Shown here piece by piece: positions 37,396 through 45,267 of a stretch of DNA of 64,000 nucleotides. Under the pieces are notes generated by a model. That model was not told where the DNA came from. It ran no database searches and saw nothing but the letters and a program-made list of their open reading frames with translations. The stretch spans positions 1-64,000 of the forward strand of contig JABJPX010000009.1 in NCBI GenBank assembly GCA_018663625.1, given 5' to 3'. The DNA comes from Polaribacter sp. GTDB lineage: Bacteria; Bacteroidota; Bacteroidia; Flavobacteriales; Flavobacteriaceae. Numbering within the stretch: position 1 is the stretch's first letter; each line of letters opens with the position of its first letter. The translations under genes and the position numbers were made by a program.

Positions 37396-37549
37396 ATAAA
37401 AAAAGGGAGCCAATTAAGACTCGCTTTCCTACTAAACTTTAGTTTAATGAATAATTAACTAAATTATGAAAAGAGTTTGCGGGTCAATCTGTATCCAAAA
37501 ATAGAAGTCAAATGTTAAAACTTGTATATTAAAATAAAACGCTATTAAA

Positions 37550-37732
37550 ATGAAAACCTCCAAAGATAAAATTGAAGAAACATTAAGTTATTATACTTTT
37601 AAAAGTTTAGAAACTTTAACTTTTATAAATTCTAATTCGAATTTAACGGTAGAAGAAATTATAGAAAAGGCAAAGGAACTATCAGTTTTAGAGTATAAAA
37701 TTACAGCTTTAGAGGCAGCAAAGGAAAACTAA
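37550..37732 (+). CDS. Hypothetical 60-residue protein
   Basis: A small soluble protein, rich in Glu, Lys, Thr and Ser, predicted mostly helical (KIEETLSYYTFKSLETL... and VEEIIEKAKELSVLEYKI). I recognise no family. It is supported only by an open ATG frame with codon use like the neighbours and its position one base from the convergent HD gene. It could be spurious. Confidence 0.45.
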   Translation: MKTSKDKIEETLSYYTFKSLETLTFINSNSNLTVEEIIEKAKELSVLEYKITALEAAKEN

Positions 37733-37733
37733 A

Positions 37734-38393
37734 CTACTTTAAACCCTCCCATTCGTCATAAAACTGCTGCAGATATGTTTCCATAAAAGCGTGTCTTTGT
37801 GTGGCTATTTTCTTTCCAGAAGCGGTATTCATTTTATCCTTTAAGAGCAATAGTTTTTCATAAAAATGATTAATGGTTGGTCCATTAGAATTTTTATATG
37901 CATCCTTTGTCATTGATAAGTTGGGTAAAATCTCCGGGTTGTACAATGCTCGATTTTTAAATCCACCATAATTAAAACAACGCGCAATACCAATGGCGCC
38001 AATGGCATCTAACCGATCTGCATCTTGGACGACTTCTAATTCTTTAGAGGTGAATTTCTCACCGGTTTTCTCCAAAGAATTCTTGTAAGAAATATTTTGT
38101 ACGATCTTTACTACATGTGCAATGGTTGCAGCGTCAACCTTTTGATTGACTAAAAACTCTTTTGCTTTTTTGGGGCCAATGGTTTCATCACCGTGATGAA
38201 ATTTTGAATCAGCAATGTCATGTAAAAGTGCCGCTAATGAAACTACTAAAGTGTCCACATTCTCTTCTTTTGCAATTAAAAGGGTATTTTTAAAAACGCG
38301 TTCTATATGAAACCAGTCATGGCCTCCTTCGGCATTTTTAAGTATTTCTTTTACAAAAGCGATGGTGGTGTCAATAATTGTTGAATGTTTCAT
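37734..38393 (-). CDS. HD-domain phosphohydrolase
   Basis: A 219-residue soluble metal-dependent phosphohydrolase. The H...HD...D signature is visible as GGHDWFHIERV (about 19-29), ALLHDIAD (about 51-58) and VQDADRLDAIGAIGIARC (about 121-138), as in the YedJ-like group. The substrate is not known. It is transcribed after the bacilliredoxin gene but separated from it by a strong terminator. Confidence 0.9.
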   Translation of the reverse strand: MKHSTIIDTTIAFVKEILKNAEGGHDWFHIERVFKNTLLIAKEENVDTLVVSLAALLHDIADSKFHHGDETIGPKKAKEFLVNQKVDAATIAHVVKIVQNISYKNSLEKTGEKFTSKELEVVQDADRLDAIGAIGIARCFNYGGFKNRALYNPEILPNLSMTKDAYKNSNGPTINHFYEKLLLLKDKMNTASGKKIATQRHAFMETYLQQFYDEWEGLK

Positions 38394-38427
38394 CTTTCAG
38401 TGCAGATTTTAGTTGCTATAAAAATAA

Positions 38428-38456
38428 AAAAACCACGCATAATTGCGTGGTTTTGG
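38428..38456 (-). terminator. Terminator of the bacilliredoxin gene
   Basis: Perfect hairpin AAAACCACGCA and TGCGTGGTTTT with a 4-nt loop. On the minus strand it is followed by seven T. Confidence 0.9.
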
Positions 38457-38487
38457 AGTATTCTTTTAATAATTTAAATGAATGTGC

Positions 38488-38898
38488 TTAACAAAACTCG
38501 TCGTAGGCTTGTGCTAAATTTTGAGCAATCATTTGTGCAGAACGGCCTTCAATATGATGACGCTCTAACATGTGTACTAAATTACCATCTTTAAATAAAG
38601 CCATTGCTGGAGAAGATGGAGGAAATGGAATCATAAACTCTCTTGCTTTTTGCGTAGATTCTTTTTCTACACCTGCAAAAACAGTCGTTAAGTTTGTTGG
38701 TGTTTTCTCTGCACCTAAAGAAGCAATTGCTCCAGGTCTAGCAGTTCCAGCTGCACAACCACAAACAGAATTTACCACGAGTAACGTTGTTCCTTTTTTT
38801 GCCAATGCATTTTCAACATCTTGGCCTGTATATAATGCTTCAAAACCTGCGTTGATTAACTCATCACGCATTGGTTTTACTAATTCTTCTGGATACAT
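38488..38898 (-). CDS. Bacilliredoxin, BrxA/BrxB family
   Basis: Thiol-disulfide protein that removes bacillithiol from proteins in other phyla. The 136-residue protein has the CGC active site (NSVCGCAAG) and the family start MYPEELVKPMRDELI. The ATG at 38898 is preferred over a frame from 38952 because a TATATTTG promoter element lies inside that extension. Whether this organism makes bacillithiol is not shown here. Confidence 0.92.
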   Translation of the reverse strand: MYPEELVKPMRDELINAGFEALYTGQDVENALAKKGTTLLVVNSVCGCAAGTARPGAIASLGAEKTPTNLTTVFAGVEKESTQKAREFMIPFPPSSPAMALFKDGNLVHMLERHHIEGRSAQMIAQNLAQAYDEFC

Positions 38899-38921
38899 AA
38901 TTTTATATATAAATTCAACCA

Positions 38922-38929
38922 CAAATATA
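38922..38929 (-). promoter_or_regulatory. -7 element for the bacilliredoxin gene
   Basis: TATATTTG on the minus strand, 24 nt upstream of the ATG. Confidence 0.6.
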
Positions 38930-39028
38930 ATGTATTTTAAAACAGGAATCAAATAGATGTATAGAACTTGTTTTTATAAGAGCATCAATAAAATTGATTT
39001 CATAGATGCTCATGATCTCTTTGGAGTT

Positions 39029-39061
39029 TTTGTTGAATTAATGAAGTTTCTCTTATATTTG
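39029..39061 (+). promoter_or_regulatory. Promoter of the TerB/DnaJ gene
   Basis: -33 TTTG (39029-39032), 21-nt spacer and -7 TATATTTG (39054-39061), 21 nt upstream of the ATG. Confidence 0.7.
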
Positions 39062-39081
39062 ACGAAATTAGAAAAAGAGAT

Positions 39082-39825
39082 ATGGGAAGTTTTTCAAAAT
39101 GGTTAGGAGCAGGTTTAGGCTTTACTTTAGGAGGACCAATAGGGGCTGCAGTTGGTTTTGCTTTAGGAAGTTTTGTAGATGGTTTTAGTGCTGAAGACCT
39201 TCAAAAGGAGCAACATCAATACCGACAAGGAAGTCGTGTGAATACCCATCCGGGTGATTTTGAAATTAGTCTGTTGGTGTTGGCATCCATCATTATAAAA
39301 GCAGATGGAAAAGTAGATCCAAAAGAGCTTGACTTTGTGAGGGCTCAGTTTGTAGGAATGTATGGTAAAGAAAAAGCGAATAATGCCTTTCAGTTGTTTA
39401 AAGGAGTTATAAAAGAGCAAGTTTCGGCACGGCAAGTTTGTATACAAATTAGACAACATATGCCCCATGCTTCCCGTTTACAATTGCTTCATTTCTTGTT
39501 TGGTATTGCAAAGGCTGACGGTCTGGTAGCGGAGGTTGAAGTAGCCGAAATTAAAAAAATTGCGAGCTATTTATATATCAATCCTTCTGATTTTGAGTCG
39601 ATTAAAGCAATGTTTTATAATGCTTCGGAAAACAATTATAAAATTTTAGAGATTCCAAAATCTGCAACAGATAACGAAGTGAAAAAAGCCTACCGTAGAA
39701 TGGCCAAAAAATACCATCCAGATAAAGTACAAGATTTAGGAGCTGCCCACTTAAAAGGCGCCAAAGAAAAGTTTCAAAGCATCCAGTCTGCTTACGAGCA
39801 AATAAAAGCATCGCGCGGATTTTAG
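39082..39825 (+). CDS. TerB- and DnaJ-domain protein (DjlA-like)
   Basis: A 247-residue co-chaperone-like protein. A Gly-rich hydrophobic N-terminus (about 8-35, LGAGLGFTLGGPIGAAVGFALGSF) may associate with the membrane. A TerB domain (about 60-175) follows, then a C-terminal J domain with the HPD motif (KKYHPDKV). The same order occurs in E. coli DjlA, which stimulates DnaK. It is monocistronic with a good promoter. Confidence 0.9.
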   Translation: MGSFSKWLGAGLGFTLGGPIGAAVGFALGSFVDGFSAEDLQKEQHQYRQGSRVNTHPGDFEISLLVLASIIIKADGKVDPKELDFVRAQFVGMYGKEKANNAFQLFKGVIKEQVSARQVCIQIRQHMPHASRLQLLHFLFGIAKADGLVAEVEVAEIKKIASYLYINPSDFESIKAMFYNASENNYKILEIPKSATDNEVKKAYRRMAKKYHPDKVQDLGAAHLKGAKEKFQSIQSAYEQIKASRGF

Positions 39826-39907
39826 GACCTGCGTAAGTTCTTGAAATGAAATTTTGTGGTTTTATAACTTCCTTACCCACAAACTCATAAAATTACAAGA
39901 AAATCCT

Positions 39908-39915
39908 TAATTTCG
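39908..39915 (+). promoter_or_regulatory. Possible -7 element for ileS
   Basis: TAATTTCG differs from TAnnTTTG at one position, 24 nt upstream of the ATG. No T-box leader is visible. Confidence 0.35.
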
Positions 39916-39939
39916 CATTCTTATAAGAAAAGAAAGAAA

Positions 39940-42900
39940 ATGAGCGCGAAATTCCCTGAATATAAAGGACTTGACTTACCAAACGTAGCACAAGAAATGC
40001 TGAGCTATTGGGAAGAAAATAACATCTTCGAAAAAAGTGTTACTACTAGAGAGGGCAAAGAACCCTACGTTTTTTTTGAAGGACCACCTTCTGCAAACGG
40101 ATTGCCAGGTGTTCACCACGTTTTAGCGCGTACGATTAAAGATATTTTTCCTCGTTATAAAACCATGAAAGGATTTCAAGTGAAGCGAAAAGCGGGCTGG
40201 GATACGCATGGATTGCCGATTGAATTGGGAGTAGAAAAAGAACTTGGAATTACCAAAGAAGATATTGGAACGAAAATTTCCGTAGAAGACTACAATGCTG
40301 CCTGTAGAAAAGCAGTCATGCGATATACTCATATCTGGAATGATTTGACCCAGAAAATGGGCTATTGGGTAGATATGGAAGATCCATATGTTACTTATGA
40401 ACCAAAATACATGGAGTCTGTTTGGTGGTTGTTGAAAGAAATTTACAACAAGAAATTAATCTATAAAGGGTATACCATTCAGCCCTATTCTCCAAAGGCA
40501 GGAACCGGATTAAGCTCACACGAACTCAATCAACCAGGAACCTATCAAGATGTTACAGATACGACCATTGTTGCACAATTTAAAACTCTCGAAAACACCC
40601 TTCCCGATTTTTTACAAAATCAAGGAGCGGTTTATTTTCTTGCTTGGACGACAACGCCTTGGACATTGCCAAGTAATACTGCTTTAACGGTGGGTCCAAA
40701 AATTGAATATGTTTTAGTAGATACATTCAATCAATATACCTTTGAACCAACGAAAGTGATACTGGCAAAAAAGTTAATTGAGAAACAATTTGGCGGAAAA
40801 AATAATTTTGAAGTAACAACTTCGGAAGCATTATCAAGTTATAGTTCTGGAGATAAAAAGATTCCTTTTTACGTAGTAAAAGAATTTGTAGGGAAAGATT
40901 TAATCGATATCAAGTATGAACAAATCTTAGATTACGGCTGTGAATTTGAAAACAAACAAGATGCTTTTAGAGTGATTGCTGGAGATTTTGTAACTACAGA
41001 AGATGGAACAGGAATTGTACATACATCACCCACCTTTGGTGCAGATGATGCTTTGGTAGCAAAACAAGCTGTTCCTGAAATTCCACCTTTATTGGTGAAA
41101 GACGCCAACGATAATTTAGTGCCATTAGTAGATTTGCAAGGAAGGTTTAGGCCAGAAGTTACCGAATTTGCTGGAAAATACGTAAAGAACGAATATTATC
41201 CAGAAGGTGAAGCGCCAGAAAAATCGATAGACGTAGAGTTGGCCATTAAATTAAAAACAGAAAACAAAGCCTTTAAGGTTGAAAAATACAAGCACAGTTA
41301 TCCAAATTGCTGGAGAACCGACAAGCCTATTTTGTATTACCCGTTAGATTCTTGGTTTATTAAAGTAACGGATGTAAAAGACAGAATGCATTCTTTAAAC
41401 AAAACCATTAATTGGAAACCAGCATCTACCGGAACCGGTCGTTTTGGAAACTGGTTGGCAAACGCAAATGATTGGAATTTATCGCGCTCTCGTTATTGGG
41501 GGATCCCGTTACCAATCTGGAGAACAGAAGATGGTAAAGAAGAGATTTGTATTGGTTCTGTGAAAGAATTAAAAGAAGAAATGCTACGTTCAGTAGATGC
41601 GGGTATCATGAGTGAAGATATTTTTTCAAGCTTTGAGGTTGGAAACATGTCTGACGAAAACTATGCAAAGATTGATTTGCATAAAAACATTGTGGATGAA
41701 ATTGTCTTGGTTTCGCCATCAGGGCAACCGATGAACCGTGAAAGCGATTTGATTGATGTTTGGTTTGATTCTGGGTCCATGCCCTATGCACAATGGCACT
41801 ATCCGTTTGAAAACAAACAAAAAATTGACGGGAATGAATCGTTTCCAGCAGATTTTATTGCAGAAGGAGTCGATCAAACAAGAGGTTGGTTTTATACATT
41901 GCATGCAATTGCAACCATGGTTTTTGATTCTGTTGCTTACAAAAATGTGGTTTCTAATGGATTGGTATTAGATAAGAACGGACACAAAATGTCGAAACGT
42001 TTAGGGAATGCCACAGATCCATTTACAACATTAGCTACCTATGGTGCAGATGCAACACGGTGGTATATGATTGCCAATGCAAACCCTTGGGACAATTTAA
42101 AATTTGATTTGGATGGTGTTGAAGAGGTTAAGAGGAAATTCTTCGGAACGCTTTACAATACCTATTCATTCTTTACTTTATACACAAATATTGATGGTTT
42201 TTCTTATACTGAAGAAGATATTGCTTTGGAAGAAAGACCAGAAATAGACCGCTGGATTTTATCAGAATTACACACTCTAATTGCCAAAGTAGATACGTTT
42301 TACGAAACATACGAACCTACAAGAGCTGCAAGAGCGATATCAGATTTCACACAAGACCATTTAAGTAATTGGTATGTGCGTTTAAGTAGAAGACGTTTTT
42401 GGAAAGGAGATTATGAAACAGATAAGATTTCTGCATACCAAACCTTGTACACCTGTATGGTAACTATTGCGAAACTAAGTGCACCGATTGCACCTTTCTT
42501 TATGGATAAGTTGTACCAAGATTTAAATTCGGTTACTGGTAAAGAAACTTCAGAAAGTATTCATTTGGCAGATTTCCCAAAATCGGATGTACGTTTTATT
42601 GATGCCTCTTTAGAACGCAAGATGGAAAATGCACAAATCATTTCTTCTTTAGTCCTTTCTTTAAGAGCAAAAGAGAAGATTAAAGTACGTCAACCTTTAC
42701 AGAAAATCATGATTCCTGTTGATAACGACCAGCAGAAAGAAGAAATTTTAGCTGTTTCAGATTTAATAAAGCATGAGGTGAACATCAAAGAAGTTCAAAT
42801 TTTAGAAGACGCTTCAGACATCTTAATTAAACAAATTAAACCAAATTTTAAAGCATTGGGGCCAAAGTTTGGAAAAGAGATGCGTTCTATTGCTGCTGAG

Positions 42901-43347
42901 GTTCAGCGATTTACGAAAGAAGATATTAGTAAAATTGAAAAATCTGGTAACATTTCTTTAGAAATTAATGGAAAAGAGATAACTTTAGAGCGCGAAGATG
43001 TAGAAATATCCTCAAAAGATATTGAAGGTTGGTTGGTTGCAAATGAAGGAGGATTAACGGTTGCTTTAGATGTTACAATTACAGAAGAACTTCGTAAGGA
43101 AGGTATTGCCAGAGAATTGGTCAATAGAATTCAAAATGCACGTAAAGACACAGGTTTAGAAGTAACAGACAAAATTAGATTAACCGTGTTGAATTTTGAA
43201 AACTTGCAACATGCTATTCAAGAGAATAAAGCATATATTATGAGCGAAACATTAACGCAAGAGTTGGTTTTTGTAGACGCATTAGACGCCGGAACAGAAA
43301 TTGCGTTTGATACTATTATAAGCAAAATATTAATCGAAAAAATGTAA
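39940..43347 (+). CDS. ileS: Isoleucyl-tRNA synthetase
   Basis: Charges tRNA-Ile. The 1135-residue class Ia enzyme has the HIGH-equivalent GVHH (about 57-60) in PPSANGLPGVHH, a CP1 editing domain with TTPWTLPSNTAL and GTGIVHTSP, and KMSKR (683-687). Length and C-terminal layout fit the long Bacteroidota/eukaryote-like IleRS form. The DksA-like gene follows 3 nt after its stop. Confidence 0.95.
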   Translation: MSAKFPEYKGLDLPNVAQEMLSYWEENNIFEKSVTTREGKEPYVFFEGPPSANGLPGVHHVLARTIKDIFPRYKTMKGFQVKRKAGWDTHGLPIELGVEKELGITKEDIGTKISVEDYNAACRKAVMRYTHIWNDLTQKMGYWVDMEDPYVTYEPKYMESVWWLLKEIYNKKLIYKGYTIQPYSPKAGTGLSSHELNQPGTYQDVTDTTIVAQFKTLENTLPDFLQNQGAVYFLAWTTTPWTLPSNTALTVGPKIEYVLVDTFNQYTFEPTKVILAKKLIEKQFGGKNNFEVTTSEALSSYSSGDKKIPFYVVKEFVGKDLIDIKYEQILDYGCEFENKQDAFRVIAGDFVTTEDGTGIVHTSPTFGADDALVAKQAVPEIPPLLVKDANDNLVPLVDLQGRFRPEVTEFAGKYVKNEYYPEGEAPEKSIDVELAIKLKTENKAFKVEKYKHSYPNCWRTDKPILYYPLDSWFIKVTDVKDRMHSLNKTINWKPASTGTGRFGNWLANANDWNLSRSRYWGIPLPIWRTEDGKEEICIGSVKELKEEMLRSVDAGIMSEDIFSSFEVGNMSDENYAKIDLHKNIVDEIVLVSPSGQPMNRESDLIDVWFDSGSMPYAQWHYPFENKQKIDGNESFPADFIAEGVDQTRGWFYTLHAIATMVFDSVAYKNVVSNGLVLDKNGHKMSKRLGNATDPFTTLATYGADATRWYMIANANPWDNLKFDLDGVEEVKRKFFGTLYNTYSFFTLYTNIDGFSYTEEDIALEERPEIDRWILSELHTLIAKVDTFYETYEPTRAARAISDFTQDHLSNWYVRLSRRRFWKGDYETDKISAYQTLYTCMVTIAKLSAPIAPFFMDKLYQDLNSVTGKETSESIHLADFPKSDVRFIDASLERKMENAQIISSLVLSLRAKEKIKVRQPLQKIMIPVDNDQQKEEILAVSDLIKHEVNIKEVQILEDASDILIKQIKPNFKALGPKFGKEMRSIAAEVQRFTKEDISKIEKSGNISLEINGKEITLEREDVEISSKDIEGWLVANEGGLTVALDVTITEELRKEGIARELVNRIQNARKDTGLEVTDKIRLTVLNFENLQHAIQENKAYIMSETLTQELVFVDALDAGTEIAFDTIISKILIEKM

Positions 43348-43350
43348 CAG

Positions 43351-43728
43351 ATGTCAGAGATTAAAGTAGGGTATTCAGATGAAGATTTACAAGAGTTTAA
43401 AGCACTTATTCTTAAGAAAATAGAACGTGCAGAATCAGATTTAGCGTTGTTGCAGAGTTCATACAAGAACGATGCAAACAATGGGACCGATGATACTTCG
43501 CCTTCTTTTAAGTCTTTTGATGACGGTTCAGAAGTAATGAGTCAAGAAGCAAATGTTCAATTGGCAATTCGCCAAGAAAAGTTCATTCGTGATTTAAACA
43601 ATGCCTTGTTACGAATTGAAAACAAAACCTATGGTGTTTGTAGAGTTACTCGTAAATTAATTCAAAAACAACGCCTACTTTTGGTGCCTCATGCCACCTT
43701 AAGTATTGAAGCAAAACGCAAGCAATAA
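43351..43728 (+). CDS. DksA/TraR-family protein lacking most zinc-finger cysteines
   Basis: A 125-residue protein with an N-terminal coiled-coil and the DksA C-terminal region (YGVCRVTRKLIQKQRLLLVPHATLSIEAK). Of the four zinc-binding Cys of classical DksA only the first remains. This appears to be the Flavobacteriia form, which probably folds without zinc. DksA proteins bind the RNA polymerase secondary channel; the acidic tip can be seen only roughly (NDANNGTDDTS). It is coupled to ileS and ends at a strong terminator. Confidence 0.88.
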   Translation: MSEIKVGYSDEDLQEFKALILKKIERAESDLALLQSSYKNDANNGTDDTSPSFKSFDDGSEVMSQEANVQLAIRQEKFIRDLNNALLRIENKTYGVCRVTRKLIQKQRLLLVPHATLSIEAKRKQ

Positions 43729-43734
43729 CTTTAT

Positions 43735-43764
43735 AAAAGCTTCCAAATTTTGGAAGCTTTTTTT
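43735..43764 (+). terminator. Terminator of the ileS-dksA operon
   Basis: Perfect hairpin AAAAGCTTCCAAA and TTTGGAAGCTTTT with a minimal loop, then a T run, 6 nt after the stop. Confidence 0.92.
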
Positions 43765-43837
43765 AAAATATGTTTTTCGATTACTGTCGAAAAGGAGGCG
43801 TAACAACAAAAGACAATCCCATAGAATTTCTGTGTTC

Positions 43838-44491
43838 ATGAAAAAAAGTGCTGTATTTTTCTTCTTGCTATTCCTTTCACAAATAATCGGTGCGCAAAAA
43901 AAAGTAATAAAAAAAGTACAAACGACTGCAACTCGAGTAGAAATTTCTACGATAGGTTTAGATGATTTTGTATTGGAAAACTCGAACTCTGAGTTTTTGG
44001 AGATCTACTTGTTCGCAGAAAACCCCAGCAAACAACATATTGTCTATAAAGTATCTGATGATACTGCAAAAATTGAATTTCGTATTCCAGCAATGGCTAC
44101 AGAGGAAGCAGTTTTTAGGAAGTTTATTACGAAAAGATTGCAAAGAGCGAGTGCAATTATTAAAATCCCGAAGAACAAAGCAGTCATTATTTTTGGAGAA
44201 GAAATCAATATTGCCGCCAAAAGTTATGGTGGCCCGATGGATATTTATATAGAAAAAGGACTGATAAAATTAGATACAATTCAAAAAAAAACAAAGGTAA
44301 AATTTTATGAAGGCAGTGTTTTTGCAACCTTAAGAGCACCGAATATCGATGTGACATCAACGCGAGGAACCATTGCTGTTAACAAAGAAATTCAACAAGA
44401 AAATTTTTATAAAAAAACAAAAAACACTTCTCAAAACTTTACCATAAGAACTACAAAAGGGAATATTTTCTTAACGACTCTTAAACCATAA
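43838..44491 (+). CDS. Exported protein of unknown function
   Basis: A 217-residue protein with a Sec signal peptide (about 1-19, ending IIGAQ). The mature part is rich in short beta strands, with a repeat-like end (IDVTSTRGTIAV... and FTIRTTKGNIFLTTL) that resembles the beta-helix adhesin-like folds of the DUF4097 type, but I cannot assign it firmly. The ATG at 43838 is taken because an upstream frame would begin inside dksA and run through a terminator. lspA follows 37 nt downstream. Confidence 0.75.
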   Translation: MKKSAVFFFLLFLSQIIGAQKKVIKKVQTTATRVEISTIGLDDFVLENSNSEFLEIYLFAENPSKQHIVYKVSDDTAKIEFRIPAMATEEAVFRKFITKRLQRASAIIKIPKNKAVIIFGEEINIAAKSYGGPMDIYIEKGLIKLDTIQKKTKVKFYEGSVFATLRAPNIDVTSTRGTIAVNKEIQQENFYKKTKNTSQNFTIRTTKGNIFLTTLKP

Positions 44492-44500
44492 TAATATTCT

Positions 44501-44508
44501 TATTTTTG
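44501..44508 (+). promoter_or_regulatory. -7 element for lspA
   Basis: TATTTTTG, 20 nt upstream of the ATG at 44529. It excludes a GTG start at 44508. Confidence 0.6.
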
Positions 44509-44528
44509 TGCATATAAAACTCAATAAA

Positions 44529-45149
44529 ATGTCAAAAAAGACCCTGGCAATTCTTACCATTCTAATTGCGATTACTTTAGATCAAATTTTGAAAATATAT
44601 ATTAAAACACATTATGCACTTAATGATGGTTTTGAAGTCTTCAGTTGGTTTAAAATTCATTTTGTTGAAAATAATGGAATGGCAATGGGTTGGGAATTTG
44701 GAGGCAAATCGGGTAAATTATTCCTCACTTTGTTTCGATTGGTAGCTGTTTCCGCTATTATTTACTGGTTGGCACAACACATTAAAAGAGCAACGCACAA
44801 TGCAGTGATTTTTGCGATTGCTTTAATTTTTTCTGGTGCTGTAGGGAATATTATAGACTCTGTTTTTTATGGTGTTATTTTTAATTCTTCTGCTCACCGA
44901 GTTGCAACTCTTTTTCCCGAGGAGCCATACGGAGAGTTGTTTTATGGAAAAGTTGTAGATATGTTTTATTTTCCTTTTATAGAAAACGCAAATTTACCAG
45001 AATGGATTCCCTTTGTCGGAGGCGATAACTTTACTTTTTTCCAATACATTTTTAATCCAGCGGATGCTTTTATTAGCATTGGTGTAGTCCTCCTCTTTCT
45101 CTACAGTAAAAAGGCATTTCCAAAAGAAGAGACCGTAATTTCAGAATAG
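44529..45149 (+). CDS. lspA: Lipoprotein signal peptidase II
   Basis: Inner-membrane aspartyl protease that removes signal peptides from prolipoproteins. The 206-residue protein has four transmembrane segments, the NNGMAMGWEF and GNIIDS motifs, and the catalytic Asp residues in VVDMFYF and FNPADAFI. A longer periplasmic loop than in E. coli (between SVFYG and VVDMF) is typical of Bacteroidota LspA. The start at 44529 (MSKKTLAI) is supported by the promoter. Confidence 0.93.
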   Translation: MSKKTLAILTILIAITLDQILKIYIKTHYALNDGFEVFSWFKIHFVENNGMAMGWEFGGKSGKLFLTLFRLVAVSAIIYWLAQHIKRATHNAVIFAIALIFSGAVGNIIDSVFYGVIFNSSAHRVATLFPEEPYGELFYGKVVDMFYFPFIENANLPEWIPFVGGDNFTFFQYIFNPADAFISIGVVLLFLYSKKAFPKEETVISE

Positions 45150-45195
45150 TTAGGTTGCTAATTTAAGTTATAAAGATGCGTTTCTGATCTTTATG

Positions 45196-45207
45196 ATTAG
45201 TACTAAT
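45196..45207. promoter_or_regulatory. 12-bp palindrome upstream of uvrC
   Basis: ATTAGT-ACTAAT, perfect, 61 nt upstream of the uvrC ATG. A weak hairpin (ATAAAGAT/ATCTTTAT, 45170-45194) lies just before it and could help end the lspA transcript. The core resembles AGTACT half sites of some LexA boxes, but the match is too short to assign. Confidence 0.3.
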
Positions 45208-45267
45208 TTTAACTTTTTAGGAGTCATTTTTTTATTACTACTGTATTAAAATGTGTATTTTCGTTAC

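Noticed and set aside
37401-37430. Possible terminator after the enoyl-CoA hydratase gene.
   Set aside because: The stem is short and mismatched, and no T run follows.
38896-38920. AT-rich near-palindrome upstream of the bacilliredoxin gene.
   Set aside because: It is made only of A/T alternation, which is common by chance in DNA of this composition.
43706-43837. N-terminal extension of the exported protein before lspA.
   Set aside because: It would start in dksA and run through a strong terminator; the signal peptide begins at 43838.
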